DNA of 64,000 nucleotides from Prionace glauca (GCA_037974335.1 CM075760.1:19982291-20046290), one strand, 5' to 3'. Shown: positions 43,172-55,234, numbered from the stretch's first letter. The notes: a model not told the origin generated them from the sequence alone. Made by a program: numbers and translations.

Positions 43172-43431
43172 ATTGGAGCCAACAGAGATACAGGGGGGCA
43201 TACACAGATTCAGGGACACATGTAGATGCAGGGGCACACTAGATTCAGACGCAGACATATAGAGATCCCGGTAACTCGAAAGATACAAGGGCACACACAG
43301 TATCAGAGGTATATACAATGTCTCAGCTTGTACACTGCCAAACTCTCTCTCGTAGTTCCAGACTTTTCAATGAGTTGATGCAGGCAATTGTTTGCCCGTG
43401 AATGCTGATAGTGAGAAAAATAGCAAAAATC

Positions 43432-43448
43432 CGTCCCTGGGTGGTCTC

Positions 43449-43484
<36 letters not shown>

Positions 43485-43505
43485 GACCCATTGCGCCACA
43501 GAGAC
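43432..43505 (-). tRNA. tRNA-Asn-GTT: tRNA-Asn(GTT), copy 2
   Basis: 74 nt, loop CTGTTAA, stem TTCGG/CCGAA, box B GGTTCGAGACC, acceptor GTCTCTG/CAGGGAC. Intact apart from a G in the D-loop (CAATGGGTCAG). Confidence 0.93.
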
Positions 43506-43935
43506 TGAGACAACAGCAGTTAAATATATTCTAAACTAGTGTGTCAATGACCACAATTCTATTTCTGAAAACCTGTTCCAGAACTGCAGCATGACCGCAC
43601 TGTTTACAATTCTATACAAGCCTCTTTAGTTCCGTTGATCCTGCAGCACTGCTGTAGTGTGTTTCTCCTATGAACGGGCAGGTAAAATGAATCCATGTTT
43701 CTTATCACAGGCAGGAATTCAACGGGAGGGAAGGGAACTGACTACCCGTAGCCCAAAGATCCAACACTTGCCACTCAATCATCAACAACACCACTCACAA
43801 CTGCACCTCCTTCCGAATAATGCGATCTATTTCTCTCAGGATTTCGTTCCAAGACTTAATATTTCCCTTGTTTTCCCCCAATTTTGACAGGAGATTCGCT
43901 TCAATATACAGAGTGAACGGAGAAAGAAGAAGCTT

Positions 43936-44006
43936 TGCATTGGCCCGGAATCGAACCCGGGCCTCCCGCGTGGGAAGCGAGAATTCTACCACTGAACCAC
44001 CAATGC
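43936..44006 (-). tRNA. tRNA-Gly-CCC: tRNA-Gly(CCC), copy 2
   Basis: 71 nt, anticodon loop TTCCCAC (CCC), stem CTCGC/GCGGG, T-arm GCCCGGGTTCGATTCCGGG, acceptor GCATTGG/CCAATGC. Carries the GGGAGGC form next to the anticodon arm, unlike the two arms. Confidence 0.93.
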
Positions 44007-44459
44007 TGCTCTCACTGGCGCTACCCCCACATGGTCTCTCTTCCTTCACACTCAACAGCATTGTAATTTCCTTACTTTGTCCTTTCGTTCCCCAAATGCC
44101 CACAAATGCTCTCACTCAAATCTCACACGCAACATCGCACAAGCCTTTCATGCTGTTCAACACCTTCCTTTCATTCACAACCGCATCTCAAACTTTCACC
44201 CTTCCTCCAAAACACAAGAACTCTGCAACAATCCCCCTCTCACACAGCCTCATTCTCCCAAATCTGCCTCTGCTTTCACCATATCAGTCTAAACACGCTT
44301 AAAACGCATTCAAATCATTTTCACACTGTCTCTTCCACTCACCCCATATCACTACAATACGCATCATGCCATTCTGCAAAAGCTTTAAGTTGCTACATTT
44401 CTTCAAAGCTGGTACCCAATGCGACACCAGGACAAACTTCCACTTTCTACATTTGATAA

Positions 44460-44674
44460 CACCTATATAGGGTTACAAGTTAGGTCGGAATGAGTTAAAA
44501 AAATAGGGCTTAGGAGAGATAGGAGGAGGCATGAGAAGTCCTTGGCAAGTCGCATAAAGGAAAACCCCAAAGCTTTTTACTCTTACGCTAAAAAAATGCA
44601 TTAAATCTTCATTTCTCGAGGCCAGTCTGCGACATCTGAAAGCGCTGAATCCTAACCACGAGACCCCCAGGATC
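44460..44674 (-). pseudogene. tRNA-Glu relic joined to LINE scrap, copy 2
   Basis: Same fusion as 8,934-9,150: the minus strand holds the Glu 5' half (44,614-44,674) and the plus strand the CR1 ORF2 linker (AAACCCCAAAGC region). Confidence 0.7.
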
Positions 44675-45068
44675 CCATCTGCCTGATTCTCCCAGATACT
44701 GGTTACAGGAATGTGCACAGCGCCAATTGTCCGCACTCACACACTCCTTCCTGTCTGTTAAGATTTGAAATTGTTTCTATTTTCACATTGGCTTCCAGTG
44801 TGATGAAAGCAGAGCTGTGATAAGCTGATGTTGTTCAGTGGATTTACTGCAGGAAGGTTTATGTCAGTTCGATGCAAACATTGGTGTTTGAATGTGGTCA
44901 GTTACAGTGAAATTTAATGCAGTGGAAAGTAGCCTACTCGCTTTTACAGGAGGAACCAGCAAGGGAAATATAAATGTGAATAATTATGCAACGGGACTGA
45001 TATTTCTCCCTGCTGTTCAAATTGGCACAAGTATTGATCCACGATTTTCAGGCTGTGCGCACGTGTTG

Positions 45069-45140
45069 GGTTCTGTGGTGTAATGGTGAGCACTCTGGAC
45101 TCTGAATCCAGCGATCCGAGTTCAAATCTCGGCAGAACCT
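45069..45140 (+). tRNA. tRNA-Gln-CTG: tRNA-Gln(CTG), copy 2
   Basis: 72 nt, perfect acceptor GGTTCTG/CAGAACC, stem CTGGA/TCCAG, loop CTCTGAA, followed by TGTTTT as terminator. Intact. Confidence 0.95.
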
Positions 45141-45409
45141 TGTTTTAATTTGCAAATACAGATGATGGATTGGCCGAAGGGCATTTCATTTAAATTTATC
45201 ACCAAGTCCTCATTGAGAGGAGAATCAGCCAGCCCGTTCAACTGTTGTTACTCAATTCAAGGGCGATTAGGGATGATAGGAAATGAATGAAGACAATCTC
45301 AATAATGGACCTTTTCCTCACAAGTGTACACAAACATTTTGACAATGTTTCTGCCTGAAATTTTTGAAACGTCGAGCTAATATGTAACAACTATCCCACT
45401 TTCCCATGT

Positions 45410-45482
45410 GGGCCAGTGATGCAATAGATATACGCGTCTGACTACGGATCAGAAGGTTCCTGGTTAGCTCGGTGCAAATTTT
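45410..45482 (+). pseudogene. Decayed tRNA-Arg(ACG), copy 2
   Basis: GGGCCAGTGATGCAATAG and CTGACTACGGATCAG are preserved. The 3' acceptor is replaced by the same unrelated sequence as at 8,124 and 63,164. Confidence 0.8.
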
Positions 45483-45799
45483 TAAAAGGTGTTCACAAAT
45501 TCCTTATTACTTTCGTTGAAAAAGGTATTTAATAGCTTTATACTTATTCAGACAAATGCTGGCGAGCATATTTTCAGCTTCTCTGGAGAAAGTAATGCTA
45601 GGAGATTGCTAAAGAACAGCAACCGACTATTTTAAGTTATTTTTTTCGAAATAAATCATTTAATAAGATTAGGATGTTAAATAAATGCTAACCTCATACA
45701 TTTTGGACAAAATTCAACATGTATTTGAGAATTTACACTATTTTGTGAAATTTTTCATAAAATTCAGCATTTCTGATTTTGAAGAAAGCATTTCAAGCT

Positions 45800-46897
45800 A
45801 AACATAAGAACATAAGAACATAAGAAATAGGAGCAGGAGTAGGCCATCTAGCCCTTCGAGCCTGCCCCGCCATTCAATAAGATCATGGCTGATCTGTCGT
45901 GGCTCAGTTCCACCTTCCCGCCCTCTCCCCATAACCCTTAATCCCTTCTCTTATCAAAAACCTATCAACCCGCTTCTTAAAAATATTTAGCGAGGCAGCC
46001 TCCACCACTTCAACGGGCAGAGAATTCCAGAGATTCACCACCCTTTGAGTGAAGAAGTTCCTCCTCAACTCTGTTCTAAACCGCCTCCCCATTATCTTGA
46101 GGCTGTGCCCCCTAGTCCTACTGTCTTTTTTGAGCGGGAAGAGTCTCTCCACCTCTATCCTATCCATCCCATTCATCATCTTATACGTCTCAATGAGATC
46201 TCCCCTCATTCTTCTAAACTCTAACGAGTACAAGCCTAGTTTATTCAGCCTCTCCTCATATCTCAATCCCCTCAACTCTGGTATCAGCCTAGTAAACCTC
46301 CTCTGCACTCCCTCCAGGGCCAAAATATCCTTGCGCAGGTGCGGCGCCCAAAACTGCACACAGTACTCCAGCTGCGGCCTCACCAATGCCCTATACAGCT
46401 GCAGCAAGACCTCCCTACTTTTATATTCAATCCCCCTCGCTATGAAGGCCAGCATCCCATTCGCCTTCCTGACCACCTGCTGCACCTGCAAGCTGGGTTT
46501 TTGCGACTCATGCACAAGGACCCCGAGGTCCTTCTGCACCGTCGCCTGCTGCAGTTTTTCGCCACGTAAGTAATAGTCCTTCCTACCATTCCTCCTACCA
46601 AAGTGGACCACCTCACACTTGCCAACATTAAATTTCGTTTGCCATTTCCTGGCCCATTCGCCCAGCCTATCTAGATCCTTCTGCAGACTCTCCACACCCT
46701 CCGCACAAATTTGCCTTTCCCCCAATCTTGGTGTCATCAGCAAATTTCGACACCCTGCACTCGGTTCCCTCCTCCAGATCATCTATATAAATGGTAAATA
46801 GCTGAGGCCCCAGCACCGACCCCTGGGGCACCCCACTAGTCACCGACCGCCAATCCGAATAGCACCCATTGACCCCCACTCTCTGCCTCCTATTTGA
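45800..46897 (-). mobile_element. CR1/HER1-type LINE, 5'-truncated, copy 2-specific
   Basis: The 3' end carries three ACATAAGA units, followed on the minus strand by 3' UTR and then ORF2 from its C-terminus back to the VPQGS/FADD region. The frame is 292 codons (46,782-45,904, starting after the catalytic site) plus a shifted frame at 46,879-46,667 that holds [10 protein letters not shown] and FADDTKIGG, so one frameshift lies close to FADD. The empty site is visible in arm 1 near 7,810. Confidence 0.9.
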
Positions 46898-47465
46898 TAA
46901 GGTCAGAGCAAAGATAATATGACTGTAACATCGAGATTCTGATAATATTCAGCACCAAACCGAAATCATACAGACTTCCCTCACCCTAGCATGTTTCAGA
47001 TGGTGATTAACTATGTTAGTCTGCACCTAAACCTATTAAATTGTCTTGTAGACTGGATGACTTGCTGATATGTGCAGGTGTCAAAATAGGGAAGTTTCTT
47101 TCCTGGCAATGCATCAAACAATTTATCATTTCTGATTTGACACAAAGCATTTGAGGCTGAGACCAGAGCGAAGATACTATGGGTGTAACATTGAGATTCA
47201 GATAATGTTCAGGAACAAAATGCCCCGGCCGATGAAGGCATGCTTTATGGTGCGAGGGGCAAGGTTTAAAGGAGATGGACATGGCAGATTTTTGCACAGA
47301 GAGTAGTGGGCTCCTGGAACTCCAAACTGTACACACTATTCCAAATGTGGTCGCAACAAAACCCTGAATTACTGTAGCAAAACATCAAACACTTCAAAGC
47401 TTAACTCCGTGCTCAATGCTGGAAGGAGATTGTGACAGTGGATAATTCTCACTGTGCGCATTCCT
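46898..47465. repeat. Module Z and LINE scrap, copy 2 end
   Basis: Reverse of 7,400-7,810. From about 47,240 it includes a CR1 LINE scrap on the plus strand. At 47,335-47,465 another decayed repeat piece leads to the start of arm 3. Confidence 0.6.
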
Positions 47466-48059
47466 GTCTGAACTGAGTAACAAACAGAAATCATCTCACT
47501 TCAGAAACACAATGAGCTGCACACAGTAACATGCTGTAAAGGACCGACATCATTTAAACTGTCCTTAAGCTCGTCTCTTCCCAATTTCCTGCCAGAAATG
47601 ACAAGAGAACCTCCAGTTGAATTTGCTCAGTGTCTGCACTCCAGGACTCGAGGCAAAATTATGCTTTATATGTTCATCCAGGCAATATCTCACATTTGTT
47701 TTCAGAGTTTGGATGAGAGCAATAAATCTTCAATTTCAGACCTGAAATCTAAACAGCAGCGAAAAATACAAACTCTAATCACCAGCTTATCCAACAGCAT
47801 GTTTTAGAATTTACTTTATCCGCGCTGTATTTGTTACTTTAGTTTTCACACCAGGCCACTTTCACAGAAATAGCTTTCTCCTGCAAAATGACAGATTCTT
47901 ATTCAACCATGGTGTGTTCAGCCAATGATAACATTCCATGAATAAAAACTCCAATATTAATGCCCCAACATCAGGAGCATCTGCTTCATTGTTGTGTCTT
48001 TATTTTACAGATCAAGTGATGGGTTAATTTTTTTGACTCTGGGCTGATTATCAAGATCT

Positions 48060-48665
48060 CTCTGTGACTCAAATGCAATATCTGCTCTCGGTTATTCTAT
48101 TCTCTCATTTTATCATTCTGAATCTGTAACTGAGACAATCGTAGACGTTATATCAGTTTCCAGTGTGAAAAATACGAGACTTTTTTTTTGTTACAATGCA
48201 ACTGTGGTTAATAGTTTTCCTGTAGTTTAAATTTCATGTATACATAAGAAACTTTTCTCATTCCTTATTCACATCTGTTAATTCATCTTTCTATTAAGGT
48301 CTGTATTCTCTTTGTGGTGTATGTAACAGATGTACAAATATTGACGTATTCCCTGTGCATTTGTTCTCAATGTGAAGCTCGATCGTTATGTTCACTTTTC
48401 TAACTTAAAAAAAATTGTCTGAATTTTTAAATAAATTTTAAATAAAAAAATAACTGCCTCTGCCTTGGCTTAATTCCGCTCTCAAAAACCCATCCACTGT
48501 GCTCCATTTTCCCTATTATAGGGCTGCCCCCTTTCCCAGACAGGCATGTTCCCGCTGTCATGTGTGGGATGTGGTTGAACTGAAGGCTGTTCAGCGAAAG
48601 AGCCACAGCGCCACCCAGTGACCCATCTATGTAAAGACACCTTCATCCCTGCCTTTTTCGGATAA
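48060..48665 (+). repeat. Module Y, arm 3
   Basis: Direct match to 1-605 and reverse match to 26,940-27,560. Non-coding. Confidence 0.85.
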
Positions 48666-48667
48666 TT

Positions 48668-49262
48668 GTCATGATGTGGGTATGCCGGCGTTGGACTGGC
48701 GTAAACACAGTAAAAAGTCTGACAACACCAGGTTTTAGTCCAACCTATTTATTTGATAATATACTCACAAGCTTTCGAGGGGACTGCCTCTTCGTCAGGT
48801 GAATGGAGAGTTCTGGCTTCGGACAGAGCATATAAAGCACAGACAGTTTAGAGATTACTGATTAGAATGCGAATCTTTACACCTAACCTGCTGTTCAAGT
48901 CCTAAAGTGGCCGACAATGTGTGTGGAAGGAGCACTGATCACAGGTTAAAGAGATGTGTATTGTCTCCAGACAGCACAGTGAGTGAGGTTTTGCAAACCC
49001 AAGCAAGTCACGGGGGTTACAGATAGTGCGACATGAACCCAAGATCCCTGATGAGACCGTCCTCATGTGTGCGGAACTTAGCTATCAGTCTCTGTTCAGT
49101 GACTCTGCGCTGTCGTGAGTCGTGAAGGCCGCCTTGGAGAATGCTTACCCGAATGTCAGAGGGCTGAATGCCCGTGACCACTGAAGCGTTCGCCAACAGG
49201 AAGGGAACAGTCTTGCCTGGTGATTGTCGAGCGATGTTCACTGGTCGTCCAGTGGTTTGTGT
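48668..49262 (-). mobile_element. Penelope-like element 3' part, arm 3
   Basis: Mirror of 26,300-26,917. The minus strand at 49,241-49,017 encodes the end of a GIY-YIG-like region (DIRVSILQGGLHDSRQRR). Incomplete copy inherited through the duplication. Confidence 0.75.
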
Positions 49263-49311
49263 TCAGCACTTCCCCAGTGATACGTAGTTATAATTCCCGC
49301 CGAGGAAAATA

Positions 49312-50130
49312 AGATTATTTGATCTCAGCAAACCATTAATAATGATCTGATTTACTCTCCGATCGAAAGCAGATCTATTAGAATCAGCCGAGTGAGATTT
49401 GCAAGATTCCATCAGAGCTGAAAATTTCACATGTGGAACAGTTCAAGAACAAACACAGAAAGAGAAGGACAGTTGAGATGTCCTTAACGATTGAGATGTT
49501 GCAATGGAAAATCTGTGTGCTAATGAGTCAGATTTCACCCTTTATATTGACACTGAATAATGAAACTGTTCCCTCATCTGCATTGAAAAACATTTAGAAA
49601 TACTTCTGTTCAGTTTCGAACTGTCGGAGTGTTCATGGAATGTTTTCATTGGCTGAACACATCATGGTTGAATCAGAAACTGCCATTTTGCGGGAGAAAT
49701 CTGTTTGTGATGAAAGTGGTCTGGTGTGAAAATTAAAGTAACAAAAGCAGCGTGGATAAAGTCAATTCTAAAACACGCTGTAAGCTGCTGGCCTGGTGGT
49801 TAGAGTTTAACTCTTTCCCTGCTGTTCGGATTACTGATCTGAAATTGAAAATTTATTGCTCCCATCGAAGCCCTGAAAACACATGTGAGTTGTTACATGG
49901 ATGAACATATAAAATATAATCGCGCCTCGTGTCCTGAAGTGCAGACTCTGAGCAAATCCAACAGGAGGTTCTCTTGTCATTTCTGCAGAAATTGGGAAGA
50001 GACGAGCTGAAGGACAGTTTAAATGATGCCGGCCCTTCACTGCATGTTACTGTGTGCAGCTCCTTGTGTTTCTGAGGTTAGATGATTTCTGTTTGTTCCT
50101 CAGTTCAGACTTACCTGAATCAGTGAAGGA
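49312..50130. repeat. LINE empty site, flank and module X, arm 3
   Basis: 49,308-49,316 is the uninterrupted form of the arm 1 LINE target (CGAGGAAAATAAGATTATTT). The rest matches 21,830-22,634 reversed. Confidence 0.8.
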
Positions 50131-50230
50131 GCAGGCTCAATCCTCCTGATGGCCGTTCCAAGTTCCATTGCTTTTAATGAATTTCAGTAACATTATCATC
50201 AAATAACATTATTGTGACAGCGTTTCACGT

Positions 50231-50312
50231 GGTAGCGTGGCCGAGCGGTCTAAGGCGCTGGATTAAGGCTCCAGTCTCTTTGGAGGCGTGGGTTCGAATC
50301 CCACCGCTGCCA
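50231..50312 (+). tRNA. tRNA-Leu-AAG: tRNA-Leu(AAG), arm 3
   Basis: 82 nt, loop TTAAGGC, box B GGTTCGAATCC, acceptor intact. One change in the variable arm (CTCTTTGGAG). Confidence 0.95.
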
Positions 50313-50479
50313 AAATGGATTTGAGTTTTGGTCTTACAGCTCAGATTGAATGCAGGAATGTGTCCTGTGTCGTTTTCGTCAAGAACAACGAACAGAAACA
50401 TTACCAACTGAACAATTTGCTGGAGTAAAGCAGCGTGTGCAAGTGGCCCCTTTCGAGAGCACTCACACACAGTGAATTT

Positions 50480-50622
50480 CTGACTGCCGAGTTAAACTGA
50501 TGAAGGAGCAGCGCTCCAAAAGCTCGTAATTCAAAATAATTCTGTTTTACTTTAACCTGGTGTTGTGAGAATGCGTTCTGTACCCACTTCAATCCAACAC
50601 TGGCGTCTCCACATCATGATAT
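50480..50622 (-). mobile_element. Penelope-like tail fragment, arm 3
   Basis: Mirror of 21,318-21,440. Confidence 0.7.
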
Positions 50623-51083
50623 AAATAACAGGATTATAAACAGTGAGGCTGTATTGCCTGCCCAAGAATTAAGGTGATGGGCTTGATTTTTCTAACTGAA
50701 ACTGAAATCGGATCGTGTACACATCCCATCCTTCCCATTTCTACCCAGATACTTACAGAATTAATCTGGGTCTTGTGATAACCACGGTACTACAGAAACA
50801 GGGTGATGACCTCAGGGCAAGCAGATCTGGAGAAACAACTAGACTGGCTCCAGAAGCCCATCTTTTTCCCACAGTAATTGATATTACATTGTCTCTGCTG
50901 TTTCCTCCTGTCAAAATGAATAATGATGTTTCCCACTGCATTAAAGTTTTGAAAAAAAAAAGTATTCATGACGTTTAAAGCAAATCAAATGAACACCTGA
51001 AAATGATGCATTAACGAATAAGCAGAAATCATTTTTCTCTTAGATATTTGGGAGACGGAAGCTTCCAATCTCCCAGCCAACCG

Positions 51084-51156
51084 GCCGAAATAGCTCAGTT
51101 GGGAGAGCGTTAGACTGAAGATCTAAAGGTCCCTGGTTCAATCCCGGGTTTCGGCA
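51084..51156 (+). tRNA. tRNA-Phe-GAA: tRNA-Phe(GAA), arm 3
   Basis: 73 nt, stem TTAGA/TCTAA, loop CTGAAGA, acceptor GCCGAAA/TTTCGGC. Box B reads GGTTCAATCCC, one base off the arm 1 copy at a former CpG. Likely functional. Confidence 0.92.
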
Positions 51157-51534
51157 GGATTCCGTTGCTGGTTTTCTGTGCTCTCTGCTAAACAGTCCTG
51201 CATTTTGTCTCGCACTGTTTTCAAACATCAATTGACACAAACTGCAACAGACTAAATACCCACCGCAATTTCCACCCTGCCAGGTGTTGTTCTATTTCCT
51301 CCTTGTTGGATTTCCTTTTTAAAAAACTTCCTCTATTTCTAAACATTCCCAATGTTAATGAAAGGTGATGGAGGTGAAGGTTTATCTTTGTTTCCTGAAG
51401 CACACATGCCAAGTAACGTCCTGAGTTTTTCCAATCTCATCACATTTCAGTGCAGATGTCAGGTCTGCTTTTACATGGCAGTGAAAATACATTTAGTTGA
51501 CCTGCTGTTTCATCCAAATTGCATTACCTCTTTC

Positions 51535-51832
51535 GATTCCCCCAGAAGGAGGCCATTCCACCCATCGAGTCCGCACCCACAACAATCCCACCCACGCCCC
51601 GCAAACCCACATACTTACCCTTCTAATCCCTCTGACACTAGGACCAATTTAGCACGGCCAATCAAACTAAAACACGCATCTTTGAATCGGAAACTGGAAC
51701 ACCCGGAGGAAACCCACGGAGGCACGGGGAGAACGTGCAAACTCTGCACAGGCGGTGACTCGAGGACCTGAGTCCCTGGCGCTGTGAGACATCAGTGCTA
51801 ATCACTGTGCTACCGCGCTGTCCTTTCCACTG
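51535..51832 (-). mobile_element. tRNA-headed SINE, arm 3
   Basis: Mirror of 20,121-20,415. Differs by a small deletion near 51,598. Confidence 0.85.
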
Positions 51833-52431
51833 CATTCAATGTTACTGCAGTTCACTCCATTCAAAGTTTTAGTATCAATCTGTGATACACCATCCTGTTA
51901 TCCTGTTATAATGTTATTCTGCTGAATAACATTAAATTATCACCGATAATGGACCATCCAACGTTGGACACCATTGATTTGAAACTTTGCTGCTTTTCTA
52001 GGTGAACTCCAGCTCTCCAATTCTCCCGCAATGTCACCGCTCAAACTGAGTCTTTCTCCTTCCCACATTATTAAACCCACAGTTACTGGTTTCTGAATGA
52101 AAACTGCCTCCACTTCACTGGGGGTGGGAGACTTTACCAGTTCATTCAAGTAAACGTTTTCTTGTCATTGAATCAGAGATTTGGGCACAGATCTGCGAGA
52201 TTTTTGTGTCGGTAGAAACAATAAATTTTCCCCCATTAACAGCCAGACTTTAACCCGTATCAGTATTTTGAGTCATCAGCACTTTCTAGCCTATCGCTCT
52301 CTTATTTTCTTTGTGCTTCTTTACATGTGATTTTTCCAACTCAGGCACAAGCAAGGGAATTTTCCCCACACTGATTCTGACAGTTGTTGACCTGCAGGAA
52401 CGCAGGATTGTTGTACAGCAATAAATCTACA

Positions 52432-52503
52432 TCCTCTGAGCGGGGATCGAACCCGGGCTGCGGCAGCGAGAGCGCCAAATCCTAACCACTAGACCACCAG
52501 GGA
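52432..52503 (-). tRNA. tRNA-Glu(CTC)-like, weakened, arm 3
   Basis: Mirror of 19,453-19,524 with the same acceptor and T-stem weaknesses (3' strand TCAGAGG). Shared by descent, so it was already weakened before the arms separated. Confidence 0.55.
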
Positions 52504-52849
52504 AGATGACACAAGGTCTTTAAAATATTCATTTATCAATGACTCACCTGCTTTTTATTGTATTTCAGACTTTTTATTCACCAATTGCAAGTTTATCCTT
52601 CACATTGTATCCTTCACAAAGACCTTGTCTTTGTCAAAACTGAGTATGTCATGTCTCTATTTAGATGAGAAAACACCACGCTGGTTAGTAATATACTGTA
52701 TACACTCTCTCAGTAATGACTGAACTGGGCCCAGTCTGCATTCATTTTAGTACAGGTGCTGTATCGATATCTGGTGCATTCGGTTCTGTCTCTGTATTAC
52801 TGCACAACACCTGTCCCTCATTTATATTACAACAGATCATATTAGTTGG

Positions 52850-53020
52850 ATTGGCCATGCAAAATTGCCCGTTATTTTCCCGTTGAGTATGTGGATTAGC
52901 CATGATAAATGTGTGGGGCTAATGTGGATAGGGCAGAGGGGAGGACCTGGGTGGGATGCAGACTCAGTGGGCCAAGATAACCTTTCTTCTGAACTGTAGG
53001 AATTCTATGGTTCTATGTCT
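52850..53020 (+). mobile_element. SINE/LINE tail fragment, arm 3
   Basis: Mirror of 18,938-19,110. Confidence 0.7.
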
Positions 53021-53585
53021 AAGAAATGTCATAGACATTTGCGTGCTTATTTATTTTAAATAATCTATTTTCTAATAACCCATTTTGGAGAAATGATCTC
53101 TTTTAGCAATTCCCTTCAGTTTTCCCAGTGATAACCTTCAGCCCATCTCTGCCTTCCCTGAGTGCATGGAAACACCAAACAGTTCATGTGTTTCAACTGA
53201 AGAACATTTAATATGTATTTATTGACAACCATTCTGTTGTGTGTTCTTGCATACAAAATGATTTCAGCCTCATTATTTTGTTCCCGCTGTTGACTTGTCT
53301 TGAGAGATCTGTTGGAAAACGGATAGACTGACAATGTGTGACAGCAATACTTACAACGGTTTCAACTCTCTTCAGTTCAGCAACACATTGTTAATCAATG
53401 TTCTTTTTTTTGCCAAGATGCATGAACCAAAATGTTTGCCTTCATTCGGATTTTTTAACATGCATAAAAAGGACAATAACCATGTAATTTACAAGAAAAG
53501 ATGAAGTCATCTTGTTTGTTCAGAGACTGTGATTCATGTCCCTCAGCACACGGTTTAATTGTTCCAATGGGGACATTAGAAGATT

Positions 53586-53594
53586 TATAAATAG
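53586..53594 (+). promoter_or_regulatory. TATA box of receptor, arm 3
   Basis: TATAAATAG ending 78 bases before the ATG at 53,673. Same spacing in all copies. Confidence 0.55.
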
Positions 53595-53672
53595 GAATTT
53601 TCACTGTCTGTGCAATATTGTTTAACTGGGAGTGGTCTCTAGTACAGTCAGCGATCATTGAATTTCAGAGCC

Positions 53673-55233
53673 ATGTTCTGGATTATACCACTTGAGCTTC
53701 GTATTCTTTGGGTATTTTCCGATATCCAAAGGATTTACTACCCTGTCCTTGCCGTAGTTGGTGTCACTGGTAAGTCATATTTCTCTGTGTTCATTGTCCT
53801 TGTCTATGTTACCCAGTTTTTGATATTATTCTGTGTAACCGTCATGGTTTGTAGCTGTGAATGCACTGGAAACATTTCTCCTTGCCACACAGCTATCCTC
53901 ACACTACCTGACATTCACTTTCAGTCTTTCCACTTTACGGTTGTCGTTATGTAACATGATTTCCAGTATTATGTCTCACAGCCAATTCCAAATCAGCTGA
54001 TTTAACATCTTCAACTGCACAGCCTTCAGCACAATCAAAGCAGAGTCATCCAGACCAGGAAAATTTGCTCCAAACCTACTGGCACCATTGTGTCCCCCAT
54101 ATACAAATCTGAAGAAGGCAACAAATTGGAGATGTTATTAACTGGTGAATGTGGCTTCTTGCTACATCATTGCGGGGCTTTTCTGCTGTGAACTTTGTCT
54201 CGAGCAGAATAGGTGAATTCAGTCTATTCCGGGGTGGATTTAATAAAAATGTTTCAGCTGTTCCCAAGGATCCTGAGAGATTGCTTCTCTTGTGCTCAGT
54301 CTAAAACACGAATAAATTGTGTTTCTCTTCCTTACAGTGAATTTATTGACGATTCTTATCCTGTCACGAGGGAAGTGTGGTCTTTCCAGAAGTGTGATAC
54401 ATTACCTCATTTCCATGTCAGCAGCGGATCTACTGGTCATTATCACCGATCTCATTTTGAGGCAAATTCCCATGAAGTTAAATTTTTTATTCATTTACCA
54501 CATTAAAATATGTAATATCCATGCTGTGCTGCTTTATGCAGTCACTGATTGCTCTGTCTGGTTCACTGTCTCTTTCACCTTTGATCAATTTGTGGCTATT
54601 ACTTGTCAGAAGCTGAAAATAAAATACTGCACTGAGAAAACTGCAACAGTGGTTCTCGGAACTGTGAGTGTGCTATTCAGTGTAAAGAACATTTTCTGGT
54701 ATTTCATGTATGGTGATAGATATGCGATTCAGAATATTCCCCATTTTTGTTATGTTGGCAATGATGTCCTCTATTCTGAAGCATGGGGAGTGGTTGAAAA
54801 TCTGCATTATATTTTAACACCGTTCATTCCTTTTTTGTTGATTCTGTTGCTGAATGCTTTCACCATTAAACACATTCTAGGGTCGACCAAATTCCGCAGG
54901 AGACTTCAGAGTCACAAGCGTATGGATAGTTCAAAGGACCCAGAGACAGTGAAGAGAAGAAAATCCATTATCTTACTATTTGCTCTATCATTAAATTTTA
55001 TCATACTATGGTCAGTGTTACTTATCCACTCCTTTTGTCAACGATTATATAATTTAAACTTAATTCATTTTTATATTCCTGCATTTGTGCGGGAATTGGG
55101 ATTTATGCTCCAACTCCTGAGTTGCTGCACCAATACATACATTTACGCAGTGACCCAGACACAATTCAGAGAGGATCTAAAGAATGTGATCAGATCTCCA
55201 TTTACTGCAATTGTGAAATTACTTACAGAATAA
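53673..55233 (+). CDS. gpr139-like: GPR139-like receptor, arm 3, altered DRF motif
   Basis: Exon 1 53,673-53,769, intron 53,770-54,337, exon 2 54,338-55,233; 330 codons. Exon 1 is the same as in arm 1. Exon 2 differs from arm 1 at few residues: L35 for V, L97 for R, Q116 for R, T131 for A. The marked one is Q116: codon 54,586-54,588 is CAA where the others have CGA, turning DRF into DQF at the end of TM3. This Arg (3.50) is the most conserved residue for G-protein coupling in the rhodopsin class, so signalling may be altered. Both loop cysteines, the TM2 Asp (63) and the TM7 NTYIY stay. An AATAAA (55,229-55,234) overlaps the stop codon, and a second lies near 55,366. Neighbours are tRNA genes, as in the other units. 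Confidence 0.9.
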
Positions 55234-55234
55234 A
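55229..55234 (+). promoter_or_regulatory. Polyadenylation signal overlapping the stop codon
   Basis: AATAAA contains the receptor's TAA stop. Also present in copy 2 (33,269-33,274) and arm 1 (16,726-16,721, minus strand). A further AATAAA about 135 bases downstream could be used instead. Confidence 0.45.

Larger units (their letters stand above)
27640..47330. repeat. Copy 2: rearranged third unit
   Basis: 27,640-34,440 runs parallel to arm 3 at a constant offset of 21,960-21,973. 34,441-37,315 runs the other way (parallel to arm 1, 12,338-14,885). 37,316-42,200 has no partner of the same order. 42,205-47,330 is again parallel to arm 3, at an offset near 17,755. Explained most simply by one inversion plus loss of flanks and gain of a foreign block. 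Confidence 0.9.

Noticed and set aside
49785-49860. Possible tRNA near GGCCTGGTGGTTAGAG
   Set aside because: Box A-like only. No anticodon arm or box B could be matched to a tRNA family.
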